A stretch of DNA of 41,301 bases from an uncultured Prevotellaceae bacterium (GCA_946185285.1 CAMHIS010000017.1:1-41301), one strand, 5' to 3'. Positions 8,200 to 16,621 are shown, counted from the stretch's first letter. Numbers and translations are program-made. The notes: generated by a model not told the origin, from the letters alone.

Positions 8200-11100
8200 C
8201 ATATACAGCAGTTCCCCTTCCTCACCGATGCCCGCCGCGCTGACGCAGATGCGGGTCTGCTTGCCGTTGTTGAACAGGTGGAGCCTCAGCCGTCCGTCAT
8301 CGTCGGGCGTGGCGGCGGGATCCCAGTAGAGCGTGCGGCGGTAGTCGTAGCTGTCCTCGCGGGGCGGTCGGCGGCTGTAGTCGGGCTTCAGGTAGAACTC
8401 GTCGGGCTCGATGATACCGGGCATGAGGATGCGGCGGTCGCGCCAGACAGGGCGTTGGCCGTCGTCGGGAAGCAGCTCGAACTGCAGGGTGACGTCGGCG
8501 ATGCCGGAACTCATCGGTACGTTGCGGTCCTCATTGCGCAGTTCGAAGTCGGTGTAGCACTTGATGACATCCTGCCGGCCCAGCCTGAACCAGCCGGCCA
8601 CCTTGTTGCTGCTGTAGAAGGGATTGAATGGCTGGGTGTGGAGCGCGAAGTTGCGGTAGAAGACGTATGGCGACATGTCTTCGTCTTTGAAGCGGGCTTG
8701 CACGTTGAAGAAGCGGTCCTTGTTGTAAGTACCGAACAGCGCTGTAGCGACGGCTACGGGGAAGTTCATCATGTCGAACTGACCATAGCAGAGCCCCAAG
8801 TCGGTACACAGGTTGTAGAGCTCATACGTGTCGTAGACGCATACCGGCTTGGAGTAGTCAATGCGGCGGCGACCGCGGCGGCGGCGCTTCTTGACGGTGA
8901 CCTCGCTGAGCACGCGGTCCATCTTCGACAGCGAGTCGACGGCCTTCACCTGGTCGTCCGTGAACGTCTGGAAAGTGTTGTCGTCGTCAGGCAGGTGACA
9001 CTGGTAGTAGGAGTATTTCTTGGCGAAGACGGGGAAGAAGAGGTTGCGCTTGACGAAGTAGTCGGCAAAGGCCTCCTCGGACAGGAAGCCCTTGTTGAGT
9101 CTCTTCCGCAGTTTCTTTTCATTGTCGCTCGTATTATAGGCCCTCAGGAACAGGGCACCCGCCAACTTGAAGTCGGGCAGCTCGAAGTGGAAGTGCCCGC
9201 CGTTGGTGGTCTCGGCTTTCTGGGTGGTAATCTGCGACCCCTCCAGCTGTTCGCCGTTCTCGTCCAGTTCCACCAGTTCGCACTCCACGGTGACCTCATG
9301 TTTCAGTGGTCCATGCTCTACGGCCAACTTCTTCTCCTCGTTACGGGCTGAGGCGGAGGTCTGCTGCAGGTAGGCGGGCTCCTCGATGAAGATGGACTGG
9401 CCGATGTTTTCCAGTTCCATGGTGCCGTCTAACGTTGCCAGCTTCTCGTCCTCACTCTTCACCCCCGTGACGCGTTCTATCAAGTCTTGGTAAACCTGGT
9501 CGTTAGGGTCGGCATGAAGGGCTTTGGTCTCGCTGTATCCGAAGACGCCCTGCTGCCAGTATTTTATCTCGTCGATCTCCCAGTCGGCGGGAACGGTTTC
9601 GAAGACGTTGCCCTCGACGGTGAAGCCCTGCTCGGGACCGTAGCGCAAGGGCTTGCCGGCAGTCAGCTCGCTGTAGTTATAGCGTCGCCAGCCCTGCACC
9701 ATCAGCAGCAGGTCCAGATGGTGGCGGTGCTGCTGGTCGTCGGCCTCGAAGTAGTAGTCGGGGTGGGGGATAAAGCCCTTCAGCTCGCTCGACAGCAGCA
9801 GCTCGGTCATGATGTTGCCCGTGTCGTAGGTGGCATCGTCGGTGCCGGCATCGCGGACGCTCACCGATATCTGGTCAGCACCTTCGGGTACTTGCAGTTC
9901 CAGGTCGATGGCCTCGTAGGGCTGGTAGTCGGTCTTCTTGGTGGTCATCTTGATGTGGCCGTCGGTACAGTCGTGATGGTTGACAAAGAACAGGCGGTCG
10001 GCCATCGGTCGCCCGTCGTTGTCGATGATGATGAGGTCGCTGACGCCCGACGGCAGCTCGCCGGTGCCGATGCCGACGGTGGCTTGTCCCCTGCCGTCTG
10101 GCCTGAAGCGCTCAAAAGCCTTCAGTTGCCCCCGCGAAAGTACAATGGCAGCATAGTCGGCGTCGGTAGGAACCCCGCGCAGTGCGATGTCGGCCTTGAT
10201 ACTCTTGCCATCAGCCTTGACACTCAGCGCGCACCCTGTATTCTCGGTCTTCGGCAGGTCGATTTCGTAGTCTTTGCCGGCGTAGCGGAAATGCGCCTCC
10301 AGCCTACCGTCTGCAGGTACGTCGATGGTAAAGACGCCCCGTCCTTCGTGCTCAGTCCTGATGGTCTTGCCCATTACCTGTCCCGAGATGTCCACCTGCT
10401 CGCCCAACTCGTTGACGGCCTCGAAGGCCACCCTCGCCTTGGTGCCTGCTATCAGGTGGCCGCCCTCAGGATAGAAGCTGACCTTGAGGTTGGCCTTCAG
10501 CTCCTTGTCGAGCCGCTGCTTCGGGCGTTCCACGATATATTTCCTGGCGTAGTCGCCCAACTGCTCCGGCGTCTCATAGACCGGTACCACGCGGCTGTAG
10601 ACCGTACCGTAGAGGCGGTAGAAGTCGCTGGCCATCTGCTTGCTGTAGAACAACCGGCGTGAATTGTAGTTCGACGGGTGCTCCGTCACGCAGAAGTTCA
10701 TCATCCAGCGGGTGTAGGCGCGTATCTCATAGAAGCCGGAATAGAGCGAGTCGGTCAGATAGAACGAGCCTTCGCCGTCGCCATCCTCAGAAATACGGAT
10801 GGTCTGGCGCTCAACGAGCAGGCCGTCGGGCGACACCAGCTCGACATAGAGCAGCCGGCTCAGGTCGGTATAGTTGTTGTCGTCGGCCCGCACCACGTAG
10901 GCTTTATACCAAATCTCTTCGCCCCGGTAGTAGCAGTTGTTGTCCAAGTGCAGATACACCTTTTCCTGGACGGGCGCTTCTTCCAGTATGTGCCGGATGC
11001 TGTCAAGTCCGTTCGCGGCCTGGGCTGATGCGGTGCCAAGTATCATCATGCCGCCGATTATCATGGTCTTGTCCAAGCGCCCGCGCCACAGGTACTTGCG

Positions 11101-12408
11101 GGTCTCGTGGACGAGGATGCCGCTGAGGGCGAGCAGCGAGACAAGGTTGGGAATGGCCATCAGGGCGTTCATACAGTCGGCAAGGTTCCAGACGATGGTC
11201 AGGTTCATGATGCTGCCCGCAAAGACGGCGGCGATGTAGACTACGCGGTAGACAGTGACCCAGCGGCGTCCGCGCAGGTACTCGACGGCCCGTTCGCCGT
11301 AGTAGCACCAGCCAAGGATGGTGGAGAAGGCAAACGTCAGCAGACCGAAGGTGAGCAGGTGCGTGCCTACGAAGGGTATCTTCGAGAAGGCTGCCTTCGT
11401 CAGCGTGGCGCCGTTCTGGAAGTCGATGTCGGGGTAGGCCAGCACGCTGCTGACGATGACCAGGCCTGTAAGGGCACAGATGACGACGGTGTCCCAGAAG
11501 GTGCCGGAAGACGAAACCAGTGCCTGACGAACGGGGTTGCGCGTCTGTGCGGCGGCGGCCACGATGGGTGCCGAACCCATTCCCGACTCATTGGAGAAGA
11601 GACCGCGGGCAATGCCGTAGCGGGCGGCCATCATAACGGTAGTGCCAATGAATCCGCCGCCGGCAGCCTGCGGCGAGAAGGCCGAGTGGACAATCAGCTT
11701 CAGGGCCGGCCACAGGTAGGGGGCGTTGACGCAGAGTATGTACAGGCAGCCCATGACGTAGAACAGTGCCATGAAGGGTACCAGCAGGCCGCAGACGCGG
11801 GCGATGCTCTTGACGCCGCCCAGGACGACGGCTCCCGTGAGCAGGCAGACGACGGCTCCCGTCAGGGCGGGGCTGATGTCGTAGGTCTCGTGGGCCACGG
11901 TGGCGATGGCGTTGGCCTGCACGGTGTTGCCAATGCCGAAGGAGGCCAGGGCAGTGAACAGGGCGAAGAGCACGGCCAGCCACTTCCAGCCCAGTCCGCG
12001 CTCCAGCGCGTACATCGGCCCGCCGAGCATACGGCCTTTCTCGGTTTTCACACGATACTTGATGGCCAACAGCCCTTCGGCGTACTTCGTCGAGATGCCG
12101 AAGACGCCCGTCAGCCAGCACCACAGCACGGCGCCGGGGCCGCCCAGGGCGATGGCCGTAGCGACGCCGATGATGTTGCCCGTGCCGATGGTGGCGGCCA
12201 GGGCTGTAGCCAAAGAGCCAAACTGCGAGACGTCGCCCGTGGCTCCTGCGTCGCGCTTTATCGACAGCCGGATGGCGGTCAGAATCTTCCGCTGCGGGAA
12301 GCGCAGAATGATGGTCAGGTACACGTGTGTACCTAATAGCAAGATAATCATCGGCCAGCCCCAGAGCAGGCCGCTCACTTCAGTCAGTATCTCGTTCAGT
12401 CGTTCCAT
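8182..12408 (-). CDS. Fused ORF: sodium:alanine-type symporter (AGCS) joined to an exported MG2-like protein
   Basis: 1408 residues in one uninterrupted frame. Residues 1-448 are an AGCS amino-acid/Na+ symporter of normal length: about eleven hydrophobic helices, GTGNIIGVATAIALGGPGA, SNESGMGSAPI, and a C-terminus reaching ETRKYLWRGRLDK where a stop codon would be expected. Instead the frame runs into MIIGGMMILGTASAQA, an apparent cleavable signal peptide, and then ~945 residues typical of an exported Bacteroidota protein with MG2/alpha-2-macroglobulin-like beta domains (VYLHLDNNCYYRGEEIWYKAYV) and a later plug-like region. ATG 12408 is used because it follows the upstream TGA by one base. Either this is a true polyprotein split by signal peptidase, or two genes (the second from ATG 11064, 8182-11064, 960 residues) fused by recent stop loss, or an assembly indel. 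Confidence 0.8.
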   Translation of the reverse strand: MERLNEILTEVSGLLWGWPMIILLLGTHVYLTIILRFPQRKILTAIRLSIKRDAGATGDVSQFGSLATALAATIGTGNIIGVATAIALGGPGAVLWCWLTGVFGISTKYAEGLLAIKYRVKTEKGRMLGGPMYALERGLGWKWLAVLFALFTALASFGIGNTVQANAIATVAHETYDISPALTGAVVCLLTGAVVLGGVKSIARVCGLLVPFMALFYVMGCLYILCVNAPYLWPALKLIVHSAFSPQAAGGGFIGTTVMMAARYGIARGLFSNESGMGSAPIVAAAAQTRNPVRQALVSSSGTFWDTVVICALTGLVIVSSVLAYPDIDFQNGATLTKAAFSKIPFVGTHLLTFGLLTFAFSTILGWCYYGERAVEYLRGRRWVTVYRVVYIAAVFAGSIMNLTIVWNLADCMNALMAIPNLVSLLALSGILVHETRKYLWRGRLDKTMIIGGMMILGTASAQAANGLDSIRHILEEAPVQEKVYLHLDNNCYYRGEEIWYKAYVVRADDNNYTDLSRLLYVELVSPDGLLVERQTIRISEDGDGEGSFYLTDSLYSGFYEIRAYTRWMMNFCVTEHPSNYNSRRLFYSKQMASDFYRLYGTVYSRVVPVYETPEQLGDYARKYIVERPKQRLDKELKANLKVSFYPEGGHLIAGTKARVAFEAVNELGEQVDISGQVMGKTIRTEHEGRGVFTIDVPADGRLEAHFRYAGKDYEIDLPKTENTGCALSVKADGKSIKADIALRGVPTDADYAAIVLSRGQLKAFERFRPDGRGQATVGIGTGELPSGVSDLIIIDNDGRPMADRLFFVNHHDCTDGHIKMTTKKTDYQPYEAIDLELQVPEGADQISVSVRDAGTDDATYDTGNIMTELLLSSELKGFIPHPDYYFEADDQQHRHHLDLLLMVQGWRRYNYSELTAGKPLRYGPEQGFTVEGNVFETVPADWEIDEIKYWQQGVFGYSETKALHADPNDQVYQDLIERVTGVKSEDEKLATLDGTMELENIGQSIFIEEPAYLQQTSASARNEEKKLAVEHGPLKHEVTVECELVELDENGEQLEGSQITTQKAETTNGGHFHFELPDFKLAGALFLRAYNTSDNEKKLRKRLNKGFLSEEAFADYFVKRNLFFPVFAKKYSYYQCHLPDDDNTFQTFTDDQVKAVDSLSKMDRVLSEVTVKKRRRRGRRRIDYSKPVCVYDTYELYNLCTDLGLCYGQFDMMNFPVAVATALFGTYNKDRFFNVQARFKDEDMSPYVFYRNFALHTQPFNPFYSSNKVAGWFRLGRQDVIKCYTDFELRNEDRNVPMSSGIADVTLQFELLPDDGQRPVWRDRRILMPGIIEPDEFYLKPDYSRRPPREDSYDYRRTLYWDPAATPDDDGRLRLHLFNNGKQTRICVSAAGIGEEGELLYMSENAK
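11017..11064 (-). other. Internal signal peptide at the AGCS/MG2 junction
   Basis: MIIGGMMILGTASAQA follows a basic stretch (RKYLWRGRLDK) and ends in an A-x-A cleavage pattern. With the symporter C-terminus in the cytoplasm the orientation is right for export of the downstream domain. Its ATG (11064) could also be an independent start codon. Confidence 0.65.
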
Positions 12409-12409
12409 T

Positions 12410-13006
12410 TCACTTCTCAAACTTGACGGTGATAGTGTTAAACCCCATGGCTTTCATCATCTGGCGAACATGGTCCTCGGCATTGGCCTCAGCCGTCTTC
12501 AGGTTCTGCTTGGTCAAGGCGTGGCTGAGCATCTGGCGGTTCGCCTTGCGGTAGAGTGCCTCGCGGTCGCGGGCTGTCCAGCGCCCCGACTCGTAGAAAG
12601 CCTTGGTGCGTGTCTCGTCGATGAACTCCTTGTCCAGCAGCCCCACCTTGGGCAGAGTTACGACGACGGTGTCGCCGTGGGCACTAATCCAGTTGTTCTT
12701 TGTCTTGCTCAGGTCGACACCCAGGCGCAGCGTACCGTAATAGATGCGCACCAGCTGGTCGTCGGAGAACAGTCCCTTGCGGACGGTGTCGACCAGTTCC
12801 TCGTTGCTGATGCTGAGGAATTCCCATTGTCCGATGTCGCGGATGCTCTGTATCTGCTCGGGGGTGATGTTGATGCCGTCGTCAACTTCTACGCTGACGT
12901 GGTTGTCCTTCTCGGCTATCAGCAGCCACCACAGGAAAATGATAATGGCCACAAGCATCAGCGCCTTGACCAACAGCTCCAGGTTGTTTTTGCCTTTATT
13001 ACTCAT
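12410..13006 (-). CDS. DUF4230 protein with a single N-terminal membrane anchor
   Basis: 198 residues. A short basic N-terminus and one transmembrane helix (LLVKALMLVAIIIFLWWLL, ~10-29) precede a DUF4230 domain (GQWEFLSISNEELVD, DTVVVTLPKVGLLDKEFID). Function is unknown; the fold faces the periplasm if the anchor is N-in. It overlaps the upstream DUF4230 lipoprotein gene by four bases (ATGA) and is followed after one base by the symporter fusion gene, so the three appear to be one transcript. It is a diverged paralogue of its upstream neighbour (shared PK/RLGIVD-like segments and C-terminal layout). Confidence 0.85.
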   Translation of the reverse strand: MSNKGKNNLELLVKALMLVAIIIFLWWLLIAEKDNHVSVEVDDGINITPEQIQSIRDIGQWEFLSISNEELVDTVRKGLFSDDQLVRIYYGTLRLGVDLSKTKNNWISAHGDTVVVTLPKVGLLDKEFIDETRTKAFYESGRWTARDREALYRKANRQMLSHALTKQNLKTAEANAEDHVRQMMKAMGFNTITVKFEK

Positions 13007-13024
13007 TTCTCATTCCTCATTTCT
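13001..13024. repeat. ATGAGGAATGAG-type repeat forming the junction of two DUF4230 genes
   Basis: On the minus strand this stretch contains ATGAGGAATGAGAAATGAG, also present at 22240-22258 on the plus strand. Here it supplies the last codons of the upstream gene (EMRNEK), its TGA stop, and the ATG of the downstream gene. Confidence 0.65.
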
Positions 13025-13689
13025 AAGAATTTGCTGATGTCGAAGGGCTTGAAATCCTTGCGGTAGGCCACGGTGATGTCCTCCTCGCGGTAGCCCGTCT
13101 GCTTGATGATTGGTATCAGCGCGCGGGCGGCACTGGCCTTCGCCATATCGACAATACCCAGTCGGGGGATGCTCTGGATGATGGCCTCGCGTCCCTGCTG
13201 TTCGTAGCGGGTCAGCTCCTCATCGGTGAACCGTGAGCGAACGATGCCTACAAACGAGCGTATCTCCTGCTGGTTGACCTTCGACGAAGTCAGCTCCACC
13301 TTCGGGTCGGGCAGCAGGATAGTAATCTTACCGTCGCCTGTGCGCTCGATGTTGCGCTCCGAGAAGTCGCTGAAGTCGATGTAGGCCTTCAGTGTAGCAT
13401 CGATGGGAATGGCCACCTTGCGCTCGCCCATAGGCAGCTTGATGTCAATGGTCTGTTTCAGCAACTGCCCCTGCAGCTTCACCACGTCGTCGTGGGTCAC
13501 GATTTTGTGGATTTTCATCTCGGTGGTGTACAGGCGCGAGCACTTCTTGATCTGCGTGATGAGCATCGGCACGGTGTCGATGCCCTGATAGGCAGCCTGC
13601 TCCTGCTGCTGCTCCCCGTCGGAGCCTGTACAGCCGGCAGCGACTGCCATAAGTGCTGAAAGCAGTATGGTTTTTACAGTTTTGGCCAT
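13003..13689 (-). CDS. DUF4230 lipoprotein
   Basis: 228 residues. The N-terminus MAKTVKTILLSALMAVAAGC is a lipoprotein signal with Cys20 as the lipidation site, then a Gln/Glu-rich spacer (DGEQQQEQAA). The DUF4230 domain follows: CSRLYTTEMKIHKIVTHDD, GERKVAIPIDATLKAYIDFSDF, GKITILLPDPKVELTS, then a helical tail. The family is common in Bacteroidota and has no established function. It is the first gene of the DUF4230-DUF4230-symporter unit and shares a 4-bp overlap with the next. The pair (one lipidated, one membrane-anchored) may form a hetero-complex, which is inference. Confidence 0.85.
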   Translation of the reverse strand: MAKTVKTILLSALMAVAAGCTGSDGEQQQEQAAYQGIDTVPMLITQIKKCSRLYTTEMKIHKIVTHDDVVKLQGQLLKQTIDIKLPMGERKVAIPIDATLKAYIDFSDFSERNIERTGDGKITILLPDPKVELTSSKVNQQEIRSFVGIVRSRFTDEELTRYEQQGREAIIQSIPRLGIVDMAKASAARALIPIIKQTGYREEDITVAYRKDFKPFDISKFLEMRNEK

Positions 13690-13719
13690 CTTGCGTGTTT
13701 AAAAACATTAATGACGGCC

Positions 13720-13727
13720 CAAAGGTA
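13720..13727 (-). promoter_or_regulatory. -7 box for the DUF4230 operon
   Basis: The minus strand reads TACCTTTG, an exact TAnnTTTG match, 30 bp upstream of the lipoprotein ATG. No clear -33 TTTG is visible at 19-21 bp. Confidence 0.55.
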
Positions 13728-13848
13728 CGAAAAAAACGGCACTTTGCCGAATAAACGAAAAAAAAATTGCTTGGAATTAAACTTTTTGTCCGTTTTCGCG
13801 TCAGATAAGTAGTTCTCTGAAAAGTATAACTAATAAAAACTGAACAAA

Positions 13849-14394
13849 ATGAAAAAACTAATTATGGCTTTAGTAGCCTTTATGACAGTAACAGCCTCGC
13901 AGGCACAAGGTAATTTCGGACAGGGTAACGGTGAGCGTCGTGAAATCGACAGAACTGAGATGACTAAGAGACGCACGGATGACGCTGTGAAGAAATACAG
14001 TCTTAACGAAGACCAGGCAGCCAAGCTGCTGGCTCTCAACACGAAATATGCCGACAAGATTGGTTTTGGTATGGGCGGCATGCGTGGCGGTGCCCGCGGA
14101 GGCCGTCCCCGTCCTAACTTCGGCGGTGGCCAGGGAATGGGTCAGGGAATGGGCCAGGGTGGTCAGCGTCCCGAGATGACCGAGGAGATGCGCGAGCAGT
14201 TCGCCAAGATGCGCCAGGAGCGCGAGGAGGCCCAGAAGCAGTATGACACCGAGCTCCAGCAGATTATGACTCCCGAGCAGTTCAAGGCTTATCAGGCCGA
14301 CCAGGAGGAGATGCGCCGAAATTTCGGCCGTCGCGGCCAAGGCGGTCAGCGTGGCGGTCGCGGAAACCGGGGAAACAGAGAAAACGTGCAATAA
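13849..14394 (+). CDS. DUF4890 small secreted Gly/Gln/Arg-rich protein
   Basis: 181 residues. A signal peptide (MKKLIMALVAFMTVTASQAQ) is followed by a charged helical region (RTEMTKRRTDDAVKKYSLNEDQAAKLLALNTKYADK) that resembles the Spy/LTXXQ periplasmic chaperone pattern and fits DUF4890. The middle (~75-105) is low complexity (GGMRGGARGGRPRP, GMGQGMGQGGQ). A second helix pair (EEMREQFAKMRQEREEAQKQYDTELQQIMTPEQFKAYQADQEE) follows, and the tail is an RGG-like run. The likely role is periplasmic, perhaps stress-related, by analogy only. It stands alone with a terminator downstream; the ~150 bp before it is AT-rich and I could not assign a clear promoter box. Confidence 0.82.
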   Translation: MKKLIMALVAFMTVTASQAQGNFGQGNGERREIDRTEMTKRRTDDAVKKYSLNEDQAAKLLALNTKYADKIGFGMGGMRGGARGGRPRPNFGGGQGMGQGMGQGGQRPEMTEEMREQFAKMRQEREEAQKQYDTELQQIMTPEQFKAYQADQEEMRRNFGRRGQGGQRGGRGNRGNRENVQ

Positions 14395-14497
14395 ACAGAA
14401 TATTCGTATCATAGTGATTTAGGTTAACATAGTGTTTTTGAAAAGGCAAGCGTGCCTTCTTCGATGAGTATTATTTGGTAAAAGATATTGGATAACA

Positions 14498-14528
14498 CCC
14501 CGCCTGCTGTGTGAACAGCGGGCTTTTT
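14498..14528 (+). terminator. Intrinsic terminator after the DUF4890 gene
   Basis: CCCG...CTGT pairs with ACAG...CGGG around a GTGA loop (stem interrupted by a 4-base bulge), followed by C and T6. A smaller hairpin without a T-run (AAGGCA/TGCCTT, 14443-14458) lies just upstream. The remaining bases of 14395-14560 hold nothing else I can name. Confidence 0.65.
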
Positions 14529-14559
14529 TGTGTATTGTTGTTATCTCCTCTTCCGTAAT

Positions 14560-14784
14560 TCACTCCTTGGAGTCCTTCAAGTCAAAGTACATCAGACGTG
14601 TATTCTGAGGAACAAAAGCTTGGTCCTTTCGTGTGCTTATTGACTCTATTTCCTCTGAAGGAAACAAGTAAACAAATCCGTTCTTCTCATAATAAGCCAA
14701 GGTTTCAGGAGCGTTACGGGCATCAACTATAAGGAAACGACAGCCAGCCTTCCCTCCATGTCCCAGCCACAAAATCAAGAGCAT
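14560..14784 (-). pseudogene. C-terminal remnant of a GNAT N-acetyltransferase
   Basis: Only 74 residues are open. AGCRFLIVDARNAPETLAYYEKNGFVYLF is the typical last third of a GNAT enzyme (beta strand, helix and YEKNGF acceptor-side motif), and NTRLMYFDLK is a common C-terminus for this group. The N-terminal ~100 residues with the acetyl-CoA-binding Q/RxxGxG/A loop are absent and cannot be found in other frames upstream, so this is a truncated gene. A minus-strand TATTTTTG (14803-14810) sits just ahead of the first ATG, so the fragment may still be transcribed. It neighbours another broken gene. Confidence 0.65.
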
Positions 14785-14864
14785 TTCATCCTATGATGAG
14801 TACAAAAATAGCGTTTTTCATTCAAAAGACGAAACCTGTGCCTCAATTGTTCACATCTTTTCAT

Positions 14865-14872
14865 TATCTTTG
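14865..14872 (+). promoter_or_regulatory. -7 box upstream of the WYL pseudogene and exonuclease
   Basis: TATCTTTG matches TAnnTTTG exactly, 17 bp before the ATG at 14890. No well-spaced -33 box is seen. It probably still drives the exonuclease gene through the pseudogene. Confidence 0.55.
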
Positions 14873-14889
14873 CAAAAAAATCCAGAGAT

Positions 14890-15487
14890 ATGGCAAAGAA
14901 TCTGTTGAACAAGTACGTCTGGTTAGTGGAAACCATCTACAAGGCAAAGAAGATTTCCTACGAGGAAATCAATCGTCGTTGGTTAGACAATGACATGAGT
15001 GAGGGGAAGCCCCTTCCTTTGAGGAATTTTCACAAATGGCGCATTGCCGTCGAAGAAATGTTTGGGCTCATTATTGAGAACGAACATGGAGGGCAATACC
15101 GTTACTTTATCCAGAATGCTGATGAACTGAAAAACGGCTCCATGCGTAGTTGGCTGTTCAATACCCTGACCGTCAGCAATCTTATGTTAGAAAGTGTAAG
15201 CATCAAGGACAAAATCTTATTTGAAGAGATACCCAACGGTGAACAATATCTGCCAACTATCATAGAGGCACTAAAGAAGAATAGTGTGCTTGAAATGACT
15301 TATCAGAGTTATTGGCGCGACGAGGGGAATACCTTCGAGGTGGAACCCTATTGTATTAAGGCATTCAAGCAGCGTTGGTATTTGGTAGCCCGTAGTCCCC
15401 ATCGAGGTGCTATCTCCAGACTGGTTTCGCGACGAGGTGGCTGAGATTTCTAAACACATGTGGAACAAATATAAGTATGACAAATGA
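14890..15487 (+). pseudogene. WYL-domain transcriptional regulator, internally deleted and frameshifted
   Basis: The N-terminal ~170 residues are a normal Bacteroidota WYL regulator: a helical winged-helix-like start (LLNKYVWLVETIYKAKKISY), then LEMTYQSYWRDEGNTFEVEPYCIKAFKQRWYLVARSP, the WYL beta core. At about 15400-15404 this jumps into the C-terminal end of the same family, but one frame over: from GAG 15404 the sequence reads EVLSPDWFRDEVAEISKH, ending at TGA 15485-15487. Roughly 100 codons between are missing. The original frame instead runs to a stop at 15444. The C-terminal stop overlaps the next gene's ATG by ATGA, which shows the tail frame was the ancestral one. The product is very probably inactive. 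Confidence 0.78.
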
Positions 15488-15975
15488 GAGACTTTGCAGC
15501 AATAGATTTTGAGACTGCCAACAACGAGCGGACGAGCGTTTGCTCTGTAGGTGTGGTGATTGTGAGGAATGGTGAGATGGTGGATTCCTTCTACTCCCTG
15601 ATCCAGCCTGAGCCCAACTACTATAACTACTGGAATACCCAGGTTCATGGGCTGACTCGCAAGGACACTGAAAACGCCCCCATATTCCCTGAGGTTTGGA
15701 AGCAGATAGAGCCGCTGATTGAGGGTTTGCCTTTGGTGGCTCACAACAAGGCGTTCGATGAATCGTGCCTGAAAGCTGTGTTCCGCTGTTATCAGATGGA
15801 CTATCCCGACTATCAGTTCTATTGCACATGTGTTGCTTCTCGCCGGGCTTTCCCACAGGCTGAGAACCACCAGCTTCACACCATTTCAAAACTCTGTGGC
15901 TATACACTCGAAAACCACCATCATGCCCTCGCCGATGCAGAGGCTTGTGCCTGGATAGCAAGGGAAATCCTGTAG
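15484..15975 (+). CDS. 3'-5' exonuclease, DEDD (DnaQ-like) family
   Basis: 163 residues, a stand-alone exonuclease domain. Exo I is AIDFETAN (metal-binding Asp and Glu), VHGLTRKDTENAP is the typical loop, Exo II is LVAHNKAFDESCL, and Exo III is HHALADAEACAWI (DEDDh type with the catalytic His). Such proteins act on DNA or RNA 3' ends; no partner domain indicates which. Its ATG overlaps the stop of the WYL pseudogene by four bases, so it was translationally coupled to that regulator. All catalytic motifs are intact although both neighbours upstream are broken. The patch 14560-15980 looks lower in GC than the flanks, which may indicate acquired DNA. Confidence 0.88.
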   Translation: MRDFAAIDFETANNERTSVCSVGVVIVRNGEMVDSFYSLIQPEPNYYNYWNTQVHGLTRKDTENAPIFPEVWKQIEPLIEGLPLVAHNKAFDESCLKAVFRCYQMDYPDYQFYCTCVASRRAFPQAENHQLHTISKLCGYTLENHHHALADAEACAWIAREIL

Positions 15976-16011
15976 TTTATGGGGCGAACTGCGTTAATCT
16001 TCCAAAATCGC

Positions 16012-16042
16012 TTTCGTGTGTCAGCATTATTTCGTAACTTTG
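16012..16042 (+). promoter_or_regulatory. Promoter for the DUF4738 lipoprotein
   Basis: TTTC (16012-16015) and TAACTTTG (16035-16042) are 19 bp apart, a good -33/-7 match. The start at 16063 is 20 bp downstream, which excludes the upstream in-frame ATG at 15979. Confidence 0.65.
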
Positions 16043-16062
16043 CCGCCGAATTCAGCAAAGTA

Positions 16063-16617
16063 ATGACAATGAAGCAGCAAACAGCGATATTGGCACTCAT
16101 GGCCGTGGTGACCCTGGCCGGGTGCAAAGAGAAAAAGCAGACGCAGGACATCATTGCGCCGCGTATTGAAGTGGCTAAGCCCTCGGGGCCTATCCGCATG
16201 CAACCATATAACGACCAGCGCGACGTGAAGTGGCTGGGCAAGACTTACAAGGTGGAAGTCAACCGCTTGCCTAATGACAGTCTGCCTATGGTGACGGACG
16301 AGACAGGACAGAAGTTCGTCGACAACCGCATCAGTCTCGTCGTGCGCCGCGCCGATGGGAGTTTGGCCATACAGAAGACTTTCACTAAGGCAGCATTTGA
16401 CGGATATATTGATGCCGGCTACCGTAAGGCGGGCATCCTTGAAGGCTTGGTGTTCGACGAGGTGGATGATCAGCAGCTGAAGTTTGCTGCCAGCGTCTGC
16501 CTGCCCCAGACGGATGAGTATATTCCTTTGAGCGTGAAAATTGATAACTTCGGCAACGTTCGCATAGCCCGCGACTCGCAGATGGATACCAACGGCGACG
16601 ATGAAGACGAGGAATAG
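16063..16617 (+). CDS. DUF4738 lipoprotein
   Basis: 184 residues from ATG 16063 (ATG 16069 also possible). The signal peptide ends in VTLAGC, a lipobox. The mature protein contains WLGKTYKVEVNRLPNDSLPMVTDETGQKFVDNRISLVVRRADGS, diagnostic for DUF4738, and a beta-rich body, then an acidic C-terminus (NGDDEDEE). Function is unknown; it should be a periplasmic or outer-membrane lipoprotein. It is a single-gene unit between the exonuclease and the convergent HAD gene (4 bp apart). Confidence 0.83.
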   Translation: MTMKQQTAILALMAVVTLAGCKEKKQTQDIIAPRIEVAKPSGPIRMQPYNDQRDVKWLGKTYKVEVNRLPNDSLPMVTDETGQKFVDNRISLVVRRADGSLAIQKTFTKAAFDGYIDAGYRKAGILEGLVFDEVDDQQLKFAASVCLPQTDEYIPLSVKIDNFGNVRIARDSQMDTNGDDEDEE

Positions 16618-16621
16618 TCGG

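Noticed and set aside
8278..12336. Several plus-strand frames of 350-410 codons opposite the symporter/MG2 fusion
   Set aside because: All mirror the real gene and have no signal peptide, domain or promoter.
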